This document shows positions 6,848 through 16,153 of a stretch of 64,000 nucleotides of DNA, piece by piece (the first letter of the stretch is position 1; each line of letters opens with the position of its first letter). Origin of the DNA: Streptomyces sp. WAC05374 (GTDB lineage: Bacteria > Actinomycetota > Actinomycetes > Streptomycetales > Streptomycetaceae); assembly GCF_004353505.1 (NCBI RefSeq), contig NZ_SMNQ01000007.1:1-64000 (forward strand). Reading direction: 5' to 3'. The notes under the pieces were generated by a model. That model saw nothing but the letters and a program-made list of their open reading frames with translations. It did no database searches and was not told the origin of the DNA. The position numbers and the translations under genes were made by a program.

Positions 6848-9060
6848 GGCGCGCCCGGCGCCGTGGCGCGACCGCCCACCTGCTCGCCGTCGGCCGCCGC
6901 GCCTCGGCCGGCGCGGCCGGCCGGCGGGACCCCCGGCTGACCCTGCAGGCCCTGTCCCTGGTGCTCGCCGCGGCGGCGGCGGCGCTGCTGGTGTGGTGCG
7001 TGCAGGCGGTCCACGCCGTGCACGAGGCGCGGGAGGCGCGCGTGACGGCCCGGCTGCCGGTGCCGGTCATGCCCCCGGACGCCCGGCCTGCCGCCTGGTG
7101 GACGCAGAGCGACGACAGTTGGCGGGAGTGGACCTTCTCGGTGGTCCACCTGGAACCCGCCGCCCCGTCCGCGCCGCTGCCGCCCGGGCTGCCCCGCTGG
7201 CCGCGGCCGGGCGAGGCGTTCGTGTCGCCGGCCCTGCTCGACGTGATGCCGGCGGCCGCCACCCGGTTCGGCAGGCTGGCGGGCACGGTCGCGGAGGAGG
7301 GACTGGCCGACGCGGGCGAGCTGTTCGTGTACGTCCGCCCGCCGGCCGGCGTCACGATCAAGGGGCACGAGACGACGCTGGGGATCACCGGGTTCGGGGC
7401 GGAGCGGCCGGCCGGCCCGCCCTCCTTCGTCAGCCAGTCGTTCGACCGGCCGGAGAGCGACCTGTACTGGCTGCTGGTCCCCCAGCTCGGGCTGCCCGCC
7501 GCCGTGCTGCTGGCCGTGTCCTCGCGGCTCGGGGCCCGGCAGCGGGACGGACGGCTGGCGGTGCTGTACGCGATCGGCGGCGGGCGTTCCGTGCGGGCGA
7601 GGATCGCGGCCGGGGAGTGCCTGCGCCCGCTGGCGGCCGGCACGGTCCTCGCGGGCGTACCACTGGTGGCGGCCACGCTGACCGGCATACGGCTGCCGCT
7701 GACCGGTTACGCGGTGTCGGCCGCCGATCTGGCGCCGCTGCGCTGGCAGTTCCCGCTCGCGCTCGCGGGGGTGTGGGCGGCGCTGTGCCTGCTGTTCGCC
7801 GCGCTGCACCTGCGGGTGCGCCCCGCCGGGTCCGGGCGGCCCCGGCCGGCGCGGCCGCTGCCGTCCGCGTGGCCGGGCACGGTGAGCGCGGTGGGCGGCC
7901 TGGCCGTGGTGTCCGGGGCGGCGGCGGGCGGGGCGATGGGCATCCGGCTCTTCGTCCTGGGCACGACCCTGACGCTGATCGGCCTGCCGCCGCTGCTGGG
8001 ACGGGCGGCCGCCCGGGTGTCCGTCCGGCTGACCCGGCAGGGCACGGGCAACCCGGCACGGCTGGTCGGCGGGCGGTGGGCGGCCGCCCATCCCACGGTG
8101 ATCGCCCGGGCGGGCGCGGCCCTCGTGGTGATGCTGGGCCTGGTCGCCCAGGCCGTGGTGATGGTCACCGACCTGACGAGCGAGGCGCGTCACGCCACCG
8201 TGCTCGGCGAGCGGCTGGACGACCGGCTCCTGGAGGTCTACAGCGCGCCCGCCGGGGCGGCGGCGCACGCGCGGTTCACGGCCGCGCTGGGCCCGGGCGA
8301 CCGGGTGCTGCGCGTGGTGCCGGGCGACGGCGCGTCCGGCACCGGCCCGCCCGTGCTGCGCGGCGACTGCCGGGACCTCGCGGCGCTGGGTGCCATGCGA
8401 ACCTGCCCGCGCGACCGGGCCGTCCCGGTGCACGACGTCTTCTCCGAGCGCACCCCCCGTACGGAGGCCCTGCGCTGGATGAGTTTCGGCCTGGTCCACG
8501 TCCAGGCGGCCTCCTCACGGGCGCAACTGCTGCGGGAACAGGGGCCGTTCGTCGTCCTGACGAGCGGGCCGGAGGGACGCGAGCGGGCTGAGCGGGCCGC
8601 CCGGGCGACGCTGCCGCTGCCGCACGTGGGGGTCCCCGGGGACACCAGCGTCATCGGCGCCCAGGCCCGGGCGCGGCAGGCGGACTGGGTGGTGCTCGTG
8701 GCGGCCGTCGGGTTCCTGCTGCTGGCGCTCGCCGGGGCGGCCGGGCTGCTGCACGCGTTCCTCGACCGGGCGGACGAGCTGCGGGCGCTGGCCGGGTACA
8801 CCTCGGGCGCGGGGTTCCACCTGCGGGTCGCCTGGTGGGGGATGGGGGTGCCGATGGCCTGCTCACTGGGCCTGGCCGCGCTGTTCGCGGGGGTGCTGGC
8901 GGCGGTGAACGTCGGTTTCCTCTCCCCGTCCGCGAGTTCGCCGCTCGGGCTGCTCGGCGGCGCGCTGGCGCTGGCCGCCCTGGTGTGCGGGGCGGCGACC
9001 GTGCTGGGCGGGTGGCTGGGTGCCCGGTTCACACACCGGTGGGTGCCGCGCGGCGACTGA
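6844..9060 (+). CDS. FtsX-like ABC transporter permease
   Basis: 738 residues; the GTG at 6844 overlaps the stop of the ATPase gene (GTGA). A first transmembrane helix (about residues 34-56) is followed by an extracytoplasmic domain, then groups of helices around residues 210-390, another large outer domain, and three final helices. This is the FtsX/MacB permease plan, duplicated and quite divergent. The C-terminal helix group carries RADELRALAGYTSG, the coupling motif usual in FtsX domains. The partner ATPase is the upstream gene. The substrate cannot be read from the sequence; the adjacent small secreted protein is one candidate. Confidence 0.85.
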   Translation: MRRARRRGATAHLLAVGRRASAGAAGRRDPRLTLQALSLVLAAAAAALLVWCVQAVHAVHEAREARVTARLPVPVMPPDARPAAWWTQSDDSWREWTFSVVHLEPAAPSAPLPPGLPRWPRPGEAFVSPALLDVMPAAATRFGRLAGTVAEEGLADAGELFVYVRPPAGVTIKGHETTLGITGFGAERPAGPPSFVSQSFDRPESDLYWLLVPQLGLPAAVLLAVSSRLGARQRDGRLAVLYAIGGGRSVRARIAAGECLRPLAAGTVLAGVPLVAATLTGIRLPLTGYAVSAADLAPLRWQFPLALAGVWAALCLLFAALHLRVRPAGSGRPRPARPLPSAWPGTVSAVGGLAVVSGAAAGGAMGIRLFVLGTTLTLIGLPPLLGRAAARVSVRLTRQGTGNPARLVGGRWAAAHPTVIARAGAALVVMLGLVAQAVVMVTDLTSEARHATVLGERLDDRLLEVYSAPAGAAAHARFTAALGPGDRVLRVVPGDGASGTGPPVLRGDCRDLAALGAMRTCPRDRAVPVHDVFSERTPRTEALRWMSFGLVHVQAASSRAQLLREQGPFVVLTSGPEGRERAERAARATLPLPHVGVPGDTSVIGAQARARQADWVVLVAAVGFLLLALAGAAGLLHAFLDRADELRALAGYTSGAGFHLRVAWWGMGVPMACSLGLAALFAGVLAAVNVGFLSPSASSPLGLLGGALALAALVCGAATVLGGWLGARFTHRWVPRGD

Positions 9061-9246
9061 GGGCCGCGCGCACGGGGGCGGGCGCCGCCGCCGGGGTGAC
9101 GGGCGCGGGGCGGGGCACACCCACGTGCGGCCCCGCCGGACGACGGTCACGATCCCGTCAACATCCGCGTGCAAGCGGTTACTCCGGCACATGCCGTCTG
9201 CAAGTATCCGGGGAACGATCAGGCGTTCGACGGCGCGGGGGGCTGT

Positions 9247-12200
9247 GTGACCGGTTTCGTGCTCCTGCGCGTCCGCGCGCACCGGTTACTCCTGGCCGCC
9301 GCCCTCCTCGCCGTCCTGCTGACCACGTCCGTGCTGGCCGCGCTGACCGCGTTCGCGGGCTCCGTCGGCGACGCCGCCCTCCGCCACACCCTGCACGGCC
9401 GCGCCGCCTCCGCCGCCTCGCTGGTGGTCACCGCCCATGTCCCGCCGGAGCGGCGGGAAGCGGCCGACCAGGCCGCCCGGGAGGGGGCGCGCCGGACGTT
9501 CGCCGGGCTGCCCGTGACCGTACGGCGGATGGAGCGCTCCGGTTCGTACGCCCTGCCGCGCGCGCTCCGGCAGCCGGGCGCCCGCGCGGGTGAGCCCGAC
9601 CTGACCCACTTCGCCGCCCTGGACCGCTCACGCCTCCGCCTGCTCCGGGGGACGTGGCCCGCCTCCGGCGCAGACGTCGAGGCCGCCCTGCCCGAGGCCG
9701 CCGCCCAGCGGCTGGGGCTCGCACCGGGCAACCGGCTCACCGTCACCGACCGGCTCGGCGGAGAGCCCGTCACGGTGCGCGTCACCGGCGTGTACCGGCC
9801 GGCCGACCCGGCCGACCCCTACTGGCGGCTGGACTCCCTCGGCGGGCGTGGTGTCCGCACCGTCGTCTTCACCACCTACGGTCCGCTGCTCACCGACCCG
9901 TCGGTGCTGCGTTCCGGCCGGGTCACCACCGACGAGACGTCCTGGCTGGCCTCCGCCGACTTCGGCACTCTCACCACCGGGGGTATCGGCGCCCTGCGCG
10001 AGGCGGCCAGGTCCCGTCCCGCCGCCCTCGCCGCCGACCCCGCGTTCGGCGGCGCGGCGACCGCCCGTACGTCCCTGCCCGCCGTCCTCGGCGACAGCGA
10101 GCGGGCACTGCTGGTGGCCCGCACGACCCTGATGATCGTGGCCGTCCAGCTCGTGCTGCTGGCGGCGTACACGCTGCTGCTGGTCGCCCGGCTGCTGCGG
10201 ACGGAACGGGCGGGCGAGACGGAGCTGTTGCGGGCCCGGGGCGGTTCGGCGCGGCGGATCGCCGGTCTCGCGGCGCTGGAGGCGCTGCTGCTGGCCGGGC
10301 CCGCCGCGGTGGTCGCGCCGCTGCTGGCCGGGCCGCTGACCCGGCTCCTGTCCGGCGGCGGTGCGCTCGACGGGATCGGGCTGCGGCCCGGGGGCGCCCC
10401 GGCCGGTCCGGTGTGGCTGGTCGCCGCCGGGGTGGCGGCGGCGTGCGCGGCCGCCGTGGTGGCCCCGGCGCTGATGGCCGCCGCCGGCCCGGTGCGGTCG
10501 GCGCGGGGGCGGGCGGGCGCACTGCCGGCGCCGGTGCGGGCGGGGGCCGACGTCGGGCTGCTGGTGGTCGCGGCGGTGGCGTACTGGCGGCTGGACCGGC
10601 ACACGGCGTCCCCGGCGGCCGGCGCGGGCGTCGACCCCCTGCTGGTGGCGGCTCCCGCGCTGGCGCTGCTGGCCGGTACCGTGCTGACGCTGCGGCTGCT
10701 GCCGCCCGCCGCCCGGCTGGCGGAGCGGCGCGCGGCGGGCGGGCGCGGGCTCGGGGTGGCGCTGGCGGGCTGGCAGTTCAGCAGGCGGCCGCTGCGCGGG
10801 GCGGGCCCGGTGCTGCTGCTGGTGCTGGCGGTGGCGACGGGCATGCCGGCGATCGGTCAGAGCGCCTCGTGGGACCGGTCGCAGCGCGACCAGGCGGACT
10901 TCGCGACGGGCGCGTCCGTGCGGGTGCTGGACGACCGCACCGGTGATCCGGGCCGGGCGGGGGCGTACGGGCGGCTGCCCGGGGTGCGGGACGCGGCGCC
11001 CGCCCACCGGGCGGTGACGGAGCTGCCGGGCGACCGGTCGGCTACCGTCCTGGCGCTGGACACCTCCCGCGTACGTGAGGGCCTGCTGCTGCGCCGCGAC
11101 CTGGCGGACGTACCGCCCGGCCGGCTCCTCGCCCGCCTCGCCCCGCCGCGCCGGGAGCGGCCCGGGGTGCCCCTGCCGGACGGCACCGTCCGGCTGCGGC
11201 TCACCACCCGGGTGACCGGCGCGGGCGCCCGCGTCGACGCCGCCGTGACGGTGGAGGACCGGCACGGCCTGGCCTACCGGCTGCCGCTGGACCGGAACGG
11301 CACCGCCGACCTGGGCGCGGCCTCCGGCGGCCCCGCCGGTCCGGTGGCCCTGACCGGGGTGGAGCTGTCCGGCCCGCTGCCCCACCGGCGGGGCGAGCGG
11401 CACCGGTTCGTGCTGGAGCGGCTGGTCGCCGTCACCGCCGCCGGCGCCGAACGCCCGGTACCGGCGGCCGCGTTCGGCGCCTGGCGCGGGCGGCTGACCA
11501 CCAGCGAGAACCCCGCGGGGACCGCCCCGGTCACGGTCGCCTCCGGGGCCCGGGCGCCGCTGACCCTGGCGTACGGCACCGGCGCCACACCGGTCGACCC
11601 CCGTTTCGACCCGCAGCACTTCACCGTCCTCGCCGGCCCGCCCCCGCCGCCCCGCGCGGACGCGGTACCGGCCGTCGCCACCGATGCCTTCCTGGCCGCC
11701 TCCGGGGCGCGGCGCGGCCAGAGCCTGGACGTGACGCTGGCGGGCCGCCAGGTGCGGGTGACCGTCGTCGGCACCGTACGGGACCTGCCGACCACCCCGG
11801 CGGAGCCGGGCGGCGGGGCCCTGCTGGTGGACCTGGCGGCGGTCGGCCGCACCGGGCTCGCCCTGGCGCCCACCGAGTGGTGGCTCGCGCCCGCCCCCGG
11901 CCGGACCGCCGGCGTGGCGGCCGCGCTGCGGGCCGAGCCCGACCGGGATCCGGCGCAGGTGCTCGTACGCGACGAGGTGGCCGGTGAGCTGCTGCGCGAC
12001 CCGCTGGGCGCGGGACCGCGCTCGGCGCTGACGGCGGTGGCGGTGGCCGCGGCGGCCCTGGCGGCGGTGGGCTTCGCGGTGAGCGCGGCCGGGACGCTGC
12101 GGGAGCGGGCGGCCGAGTTCGGTGTGCTGCGGGCGCTGGGCGCGCCGCGCCGCCGCCTTGCCCGGCTCCTGGCGGCCGAGCAGGGACTGCTCGTCGGCAT

Positions 12201-12447
12201 CGTGCTGCTGGTGGGCCTCGCCCTCGGCACCGTACTGACCCGGGCCGTCGTGCCGCTGGTGGTGCTGACCGGCCGGGCGGCCCGGCCCGTGCCGGGCGTC
12301 CTGGTCGAACTGCCGCCGGAACGGGTGGCGCTGCTGCTGGCCGCCGTGGCGGCGCTGCCGCTGCTGACGGTGGCCGCGATCGCGCTGCGCCGCCACGACC
12401 CGGCCGTGGCGCCGCGGCACCGGGCGCCTTTCCGGGGAGGCGACTGA
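9247..12447 (+). CDS. FtsX-like ABC transporter permease with a TTA codon
   Basis: 1066 residues from the GTG at 9247 behind a G-rich site. One N-terminal helix is followed by a large outer domain. Then come a helix group (about 290-550), a second outer domain and a final FtsX helix group with AAEFGVLRALGAPRRRLARLL. This is a two-module FtsX permease. Codon 14 (9286-9288) is TTA, the rare leucine codon read by the bldA tRNA in Streptomyces, so translation may be limited to late growth or development. It starts 186 bp after the previous transporter and leads a three-gene set with the next two genes. Confidence 0.85.
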   Translation: MTGFVLLRVRAHRLLLAAALLAVLLTTSVLAALTAFAGSVGDAALRHTLHGRAASAASLVVTAHVPPERREAADQAAREGARRTFAGLPVTVRRMERSGSYALPRALRQPGARAGEPDLTHFAALDRSRLRLLRGTWPASGADVEAALPEAAAQRLGLAPGNRLTVTDRLGGEPVTVRVTGVYRPADPADPYWRLDSLGGRGVRTVVFTTYGPLLTDPSVLRSGRVTTDETSWLASADFGTLTTGGIGALREAARSRPAALAADPAFGGAATARTSLPAVLGDSERALLVARTTLMIVAVQLVLLAAYTLLLVARLLRTERAGETELLRARGGSARRIAGLAALEALLLAGPAAVVAPLLAGPLTRLLSGGGALDGIGLRPGGAPAGPVWLVAAGVAAACAAAVVAPALMAAAGPVRSARGRAGALPAPVRAGADVGLLVVAAVAYWRLDRHTASPAAGAGVDPLLVAAPALALLAGTVLTLRLLPPAARLAERRAAGGRGLGVALAGWQFSRRPLRGAGPVLLLVLAVATGMPAIGQSASWDRSQRDQADFATGASVRVLDDRTGDPGRAGAYGRLPGVRDAAPAHRAVTELPGDRSATVLALDTSRVREGLLLRRDLADVPPGRLLARLAPPRRERPGVPLPDGTVRLRLTTRVTGAGARVDAAVTVEDRHGLAYRLPLDRNGTADLGAASGGPAGPVALTGVELSGPLPHRRGERHRFVLERLVAVTAAGAERPVPAAAFGAWRGRLTTSENPAGTAPVTVASGARAPLTLAYGTGATPVDPRFDPQHFTVLAGPPPPPRADAVPAVATDAFLAASGARRGQSLDVTLAGRQVRVTVVGTVRDLPTTPAEPGGGALLVDLAAVGRTGLALAPTEWWLAPAPGRTAGVAAALRAEPDRDPAQVLVRDEVAGELLRDPLGAGPRSALTAVAVAAAALAAVGFAVSAAGTLRERAAEFGVLRALGAPRRRLARLLAAEQGLLVGIVLLVGLALGTVLTRAVVPLVVLTGRAARPVPGVLVELPPERVALLLAAVAALPLLTVAAIALRRHDPAVAPRHRAPFRGGD

Positions 12448-12448
12448 G

Positions 12449-15196
12449 ATGCGCCGGACCGCTGTTGCCGCGCCCTGGGTGCGGACCCGGCTGCGGGCCT
12501 TCCCCGGGGCCGCCGTCGCCCTGGGCCTGCTCGTGGCGGTGACCGCGTTCCTCGCCGCCGCGTTCCCGCGTGCCGTCGACGCGTACGAGACGGAGGGCCT
12601 GCGCCACCGGATCGCCGGCGCCGCCCCGCCCGACTCCGTCGTCGAGGTGACCGTGCCGGCCGGGCCGGGCACCGGGGAGGCGCACGTGCGGCCGGAGGCG
12701 CTGCGGACGCTGCACCGGGCGGTCCTGGACGCCCTGCCGGAGCCCGTACGGGCCGACGCCGCGCAGTCGTCGTACGGGCTGCGCACCACCAGGCCGCTGC
12801 CGGCGAGCGATCCGGGCCTCCCGGCGCCCGACGGCCTGCCGCCCGAGTTCACCCTGGCCACGCCCTCGGAGCTGGGCCGGCACGCCACCGTGCGCGCCGG
12901 ACGCCTGCCCACCGCCCCCGCGACGGCGACCGCCACCGGGGTGGAGGCGGCGGTCACCGCCGACACCGCCGAGGCCCTGGAGCTGTCCCCCGGTTCGGTG
13001 GTGCACCTGCCCCGTGCCGGGCGCGGGCCGCTCGCCGTACGGATCACCGGCGTCGTCCAGCCCCGGTCGCCGCGGCAGGCGTACTGGTCGGTCGAGCCGC
13101 GCCTGCGGACGCCCGAACTCACCGCCAGGCAGGCGGCGGGCGCGCCCCGGTTCTTCTGGGATGCGGCGCTGCTCCTGCCGCCCGAGGCGGCTCCCGTGCT
13201 GCTGGGCACGGCCGGTGAGCCGCAGGGCTTCTGGCGGATCGCGCCGGCCACCGGGCACCTGACGGCCCGGGACGCGCCCGCGCTGACGGGGGCGGTCGCC
13301 TCGCTGACGGGCGGCCCGGACCTGCTGGCGGTGCGCGGGCGGCTCGGTGACGCGGCCGCGGTCGACACCCGGCTCGGTGACCTGCTCGCCTCCCACGACG
13401 GGATGCGCGCCGCCATCGGGCCGGTCGTGGCGGTCGCCGCGGCCGGGGCCGGGACGGTGGCCGTCGTGGTGGTGGGCATGGCGGCGGGGCTGGGCGCCGC
13501 GCGGCGGCGGGACGAGCCGGCGCTGCTGCGGGCGCGGGGCGGGTCGCTGGGCGGGATCGGCGGGCGGCTGCTGGCGGAGACGGCCGTGGTCGCGGTTCCG
13601 GCCGCCGCGCTGGGGCTGTTGCTCGCCGTGTGGCTGGTGGGATCGGACCGGTTCGGGTACGCGGCGGCCGGCGCGGGCGCGGTGGCGCTGGTGGTGTGTG
13701 GGGTGCTGCCGGTGCGAGCGGTGTTCCCGCACCGGCGGCCGGGGGTGCACCGCGGCCGGGACGACCTGGTGGCCGCGCGGCCCTCGCGGCGGCGCACGGT
13801 GGCGGAACTGACGCTGCTGGCCCTGGCCGTGGCCGCGGTGGCGGCGCTGCGCACGCGGGACGCGGGGGCGGGCGGGGCGGACCTCCTCGCCGGCTCGGCG
13901 CCGGTCCTGGTGGGCCTGGTCGCCGCGCTCGTGCTCGTGCGGCTGTATCCGCTGCCGCTGCGCTGGGCGGCCCGTCCGGCGCGCCGGCTGCGGGGCGTGG
14001 TGGGGCCGCTGGCGCTGGCGGGTGCGGCCCGGTCGCCGGCGGCGGGTGCGCTGACGCTGCTGGCGCTGCTGGTCGCGCTGACGACGGCGGGGTTCGGCGG
14101 GTCGGTGCTGGCGGGCGTGGCGGCGGCCCGGGAGGAGGCGGCGGTGCTGGAGACGGGCGGGGACGCCCGGGTGTCGGGGGCCGCTGAGGCGGTGCCGCTG
14201 CCGGACGGGCTGGTGGAGGCGGTGCGGGGTGTCGAGGGCGTGCGGGAGGCGGTGGCGGTCCAGGTGGAGTACGGCGTGCCGCTGGCGGACCGGCCGGGTG
14301 TGCCCGGTTCGATGAGCGTGACGCTGATCGGTGTGGAGCCCGGCGCGTACGCGGAACTGGCGCGCCGCACCGGGCAGGGCTCCTTCCCCGCCGGTGACCT
14401 TCGGCGGGCGGGTGACGGGGACGGGGGCCGGGTGCCGCTGCTGCCCGCGGTCGTCTCGCCGTCGGTCGCCCGGCTGATGGGCGCCGAACAGCGGCTGGTC
14501 CAGTCGCACGCGGGGACCTTCCGGGTGCGGGTGGCGGGCGTGCGGGAGCGGACCCCCGCGGTGCCGGGAGCGGACTTCATCGTCGTGAACGCCGCCGACC
14601 TCACGCACCGGGCGGACACGGTGCTGCTGGTGAGCGGCCCGGTGGAGGGCGGGGCGCTGCGCTCCGCGGTCGGGTCGGCGGCCGGCGGCTTCTCCGTCCG
14701 GCTCCGCTCGGAGGCGCGTGCCGGGTTCGTCGAGTCGCCGATGCAGACGGGCGCCGAGCGGGTCTACGCGGGCGCCGTCGCGGCGGGCGCCGGGTACGCC
14801 GCGCTGGCGCTGCTGCTGGCGCTGCTGCACGGAGCGCCCGGACGGGCGGCGCTGCTGGCGCGGTTGCGCACGCTGGGCCTGTCGCGGCGGCAGGGCCGGT
14901 GGCTGCTGGGCCTGGAGGCGCTGCCGCAGGCCCTGCTGGCGGCGGCCGGCGGGACGCTCACGGGGTGGGCGGCCGTCGCGCTGCTGTCGCCGGGCGTCGA
15001 CCTGGCGCGGCTGGCGCTCGCGGCGGCGCCGGGGCTCGCCGCGTTCGACGGCGCGCCGCTGCGGGCGGACGCCTGGTCGCTGGTGCTGCCCGCGGTGGGG
15101 GTGGTGGTGCTGACGTCGGCGGTCGCTCTGGGTCAGGCATGGTGGGTGACGCGCCGCGGCTCGGTCGGGGAACTCGGGGCAGGGGAGGCACGATGA
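12449..15196 (+). CDS. FtsX-like ABC transporter permease (second subunit)
   Basis: 915 residues; the ATG is 1 bp after the previous stop with GGGGAGG 9 nt upstream. Same plan as its neighbour: N-terminal helix, outer domain, helices, second outer domain, and C-terminal helices with RLRTLGLSRRQGRWLLGLEALPQ-like coupling sequence. The pair of permeases plus the following ATPase would make a heterodimeric MacB/LolCDE-like exporter. The stop codon overlaps the ATPase start by ATGA. Substrate unknown. Confidence 0.85.
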   Translation: MRRTAVAAPWVRTRLRAFPGAAVALGLLVAVTAFLAAAFPRAVDAYETEGLRHRIAGAAPPDSVVEVTVPAGPGTGEAHVRPEALRTLHRAVLDALPEPVRADAAQSSYGLRTTRPLPASDPGLPAPDGLPPEFTLATPSELGRHATVRAGRLPTAPATATATGVEAAVTADTAEALELSPGSVVHLPRAGRGPLAVRITGVVQPRSPRQAYWSVEPRLRTPELTARQAAGAPRFFWDAALLLPPEAAPVLLGTAGEPQGFWRIAPATGHLTARDAPALTGAVASLTGGPDLLAVRGRLGDAAAVDTRLGDLLASHDGMRAAIGPVVAVAAAGAGTVAVVVVGMAAGLGAARRRDEPALLRARGGSLGGIGGRLLAETAVVAVPAAALGLLLAVWLVGSDRFGYAAAGAGAVALVVCGVLPVRAVFPHRRPGVHRGRDDLVAARPSRRRTVAELTLLALAVAAVAALRTRDAGAGGADLLAGSAPVLVGLVAALVLVRLYPLPLRWAARPARRLRGVVGPLALAGAARSPAAGALTLLALLVALTTAGFGGSVLAGVAAAREEAAVLETGGDARVSGAAEAVPLPDGLVEAVRGVEGVREAVAVQVEYGVPLADRPGVPGSMSVTLIGVEPGAYAELARRTGQGSFPAGDLRRAGDGDGGRVPLLPAVVSPSVARLMGAEQRLVQSHAGTFRVRVAGVRERTPAVPGADFIVVNAADLTHRADTVLLVSGPVEGGALRSAVGSAAGGFSVRLRSEARAGFVESPMQTGAERVYAGAVAAGAGYAALALLLALLHGAPGRAALLARLRTLGLSRRQGRWLLGLEALPQALLAAAGGTLTGWAAVALLSPGVDLARLALAAAPGLAAFDGAPLRADAWSLVLPAVGVVVLTSAVALGQAWWVTRRGSVGELGAGEAR

Positions 15197-16143
15197 GGGA
15201 CACCACGCTGGCGGAGCTGGAGCGGCGCGTCGCCGAGCGGCGGGACGGGCCCGCGTACGGGGACGGCGCGATGATCGTCTGCGACCGTCTCGTGCGCGTG
15301 TTCAGCGCCGACGGGGTGGAGGTGCAGGCGCTGCAGGGGCTCGACCTGCTGGTGCGCGAGGGCGAGTTGATGGCGCTGGTCGGGGCGTCGGGCAGCGGCA
15401 AGTCGACGCTGATGAACATTCTGGCCGGCCTGGACGTGCCGACGGCGGGCGCGGCCCGGGTGGCGGGGTGCGACCTGCTCACGATGGACGCGCGGGCGCG
15501 GCTGCGCTACCGGCGGGAGGTGGTGGGTTTCGTGTGGCAGCAGACGGCCCGCAACCTGCTGCCGTACCTGACCGCCGCCCAGAACGTGGCGCTGCCGATG
15601 CAGTTGCGCGGCCGGGCCGGCCGGGCCGGGCGGGCGGGGCGGGCGGGGCGCGTGCGGGAGCTGCTGTCGATGCTGGACGTCGCCGAGTGCCGGGACCGGC
15701 GCCCGCACCAGATGTCCGGCGGGCAGCAGCAGCGGGTCGCGATCGCCGTCGCCCTGGCCAACGCGCCGTCCGTGCTGCTGGCCGACGAGCCGACGGGCGA
15801 GCTGGACTCGGCGACGGGTGAGCAGGTCTTCGCCGCGTTCCGGCGGGCCAACGAGGAGCTCGGCACCACCGTCGTGATCGTCACGCACGACCGTGCGGTG
15901 GCGGGCGAGGTCCGCCGTTCGGTCGCCATCCGCGACGGCCGCACCTCCTCGGAGGTACTGCGGCGCACGGAGCTGGACGCGCAGGGCCGGGAGGCGATGG
16001 TGGCCCGCGAGTACGCCACCCTCGACCGCGCCGGGCGGCTCCAGTTGCCCGCCGAGTACACGGAGGCGCTGGGCATGGAGCACCGGGTGCTGCTGGAGCT
16101 GGAGCCGGACCACATCGCCGTACGCCCCGACGACGCCCCCTGA
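15193..16143 (+). CDS. ABC transporter ATP-binding protein with AbrB-like C-terminal tail
   Basis: 316 residues, ATGA overlap with the permease gene. Seen: Walker A GASGSGKST, LSGGQ-equivalent MSGGQQQRVAIAVAL, Walker B VLLADEPTGELD, and VTHD. A normal LolD/MacB ATPase ends near residue 260. Here about 50 further residues read YATLDRAGRLQLP...ALGM...VLLELEPDHIAVRP, which matches the D-x-x-GR-x-x-LP-x-E...LG pattern of AbrB/MazE swapped-hairpin domains. Those domains normally dimerise and bind DNA; here it may serve dimerisation or regulation. A GC tandem run (about 15607-15650) encodes a GRAGRAG stretch. The ATPase call is firm; the tail is a pattern match by eye. Confidence 0.88.
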   Translation: MRDTTLAELERRVAERRDGPAYGDGAMIVCDRLVRVFSADGVEVQALQGLDLLVREGELMALVGASGSGKSTLMNILAGLDVPTAGAARVAGCDLLTMDARARLRYRREVVGFVWQQTARNLLPYLTAAQNVALPMQLRGRAGRAGRAGRAGRVRELLSMLDVAECRDRRPHQMSGGQQQRVAIAVALANAPSVLLADEPTGELDSATGEQVFAAFRRANEELGTTVVIVTHDRAVAGEVRRSVAIRDGRTSSEVLRRTELDAQGREAMVAREYATLDRAGRLQLPAEYTEALGMEHRVLLELEPDHIAVRPDDAP

Positions 16144-16153
16144 TCCGCCCGGT

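Noticed and set aside
9628..14619. A 1663-codon open frame on the minus strand
   Set aside because: It lies opposite two permease genes with clear motifs. Its protein is Arg/Pro/Ser/Thr low-complexity, typical of antisense frames in GC-rich DNA.
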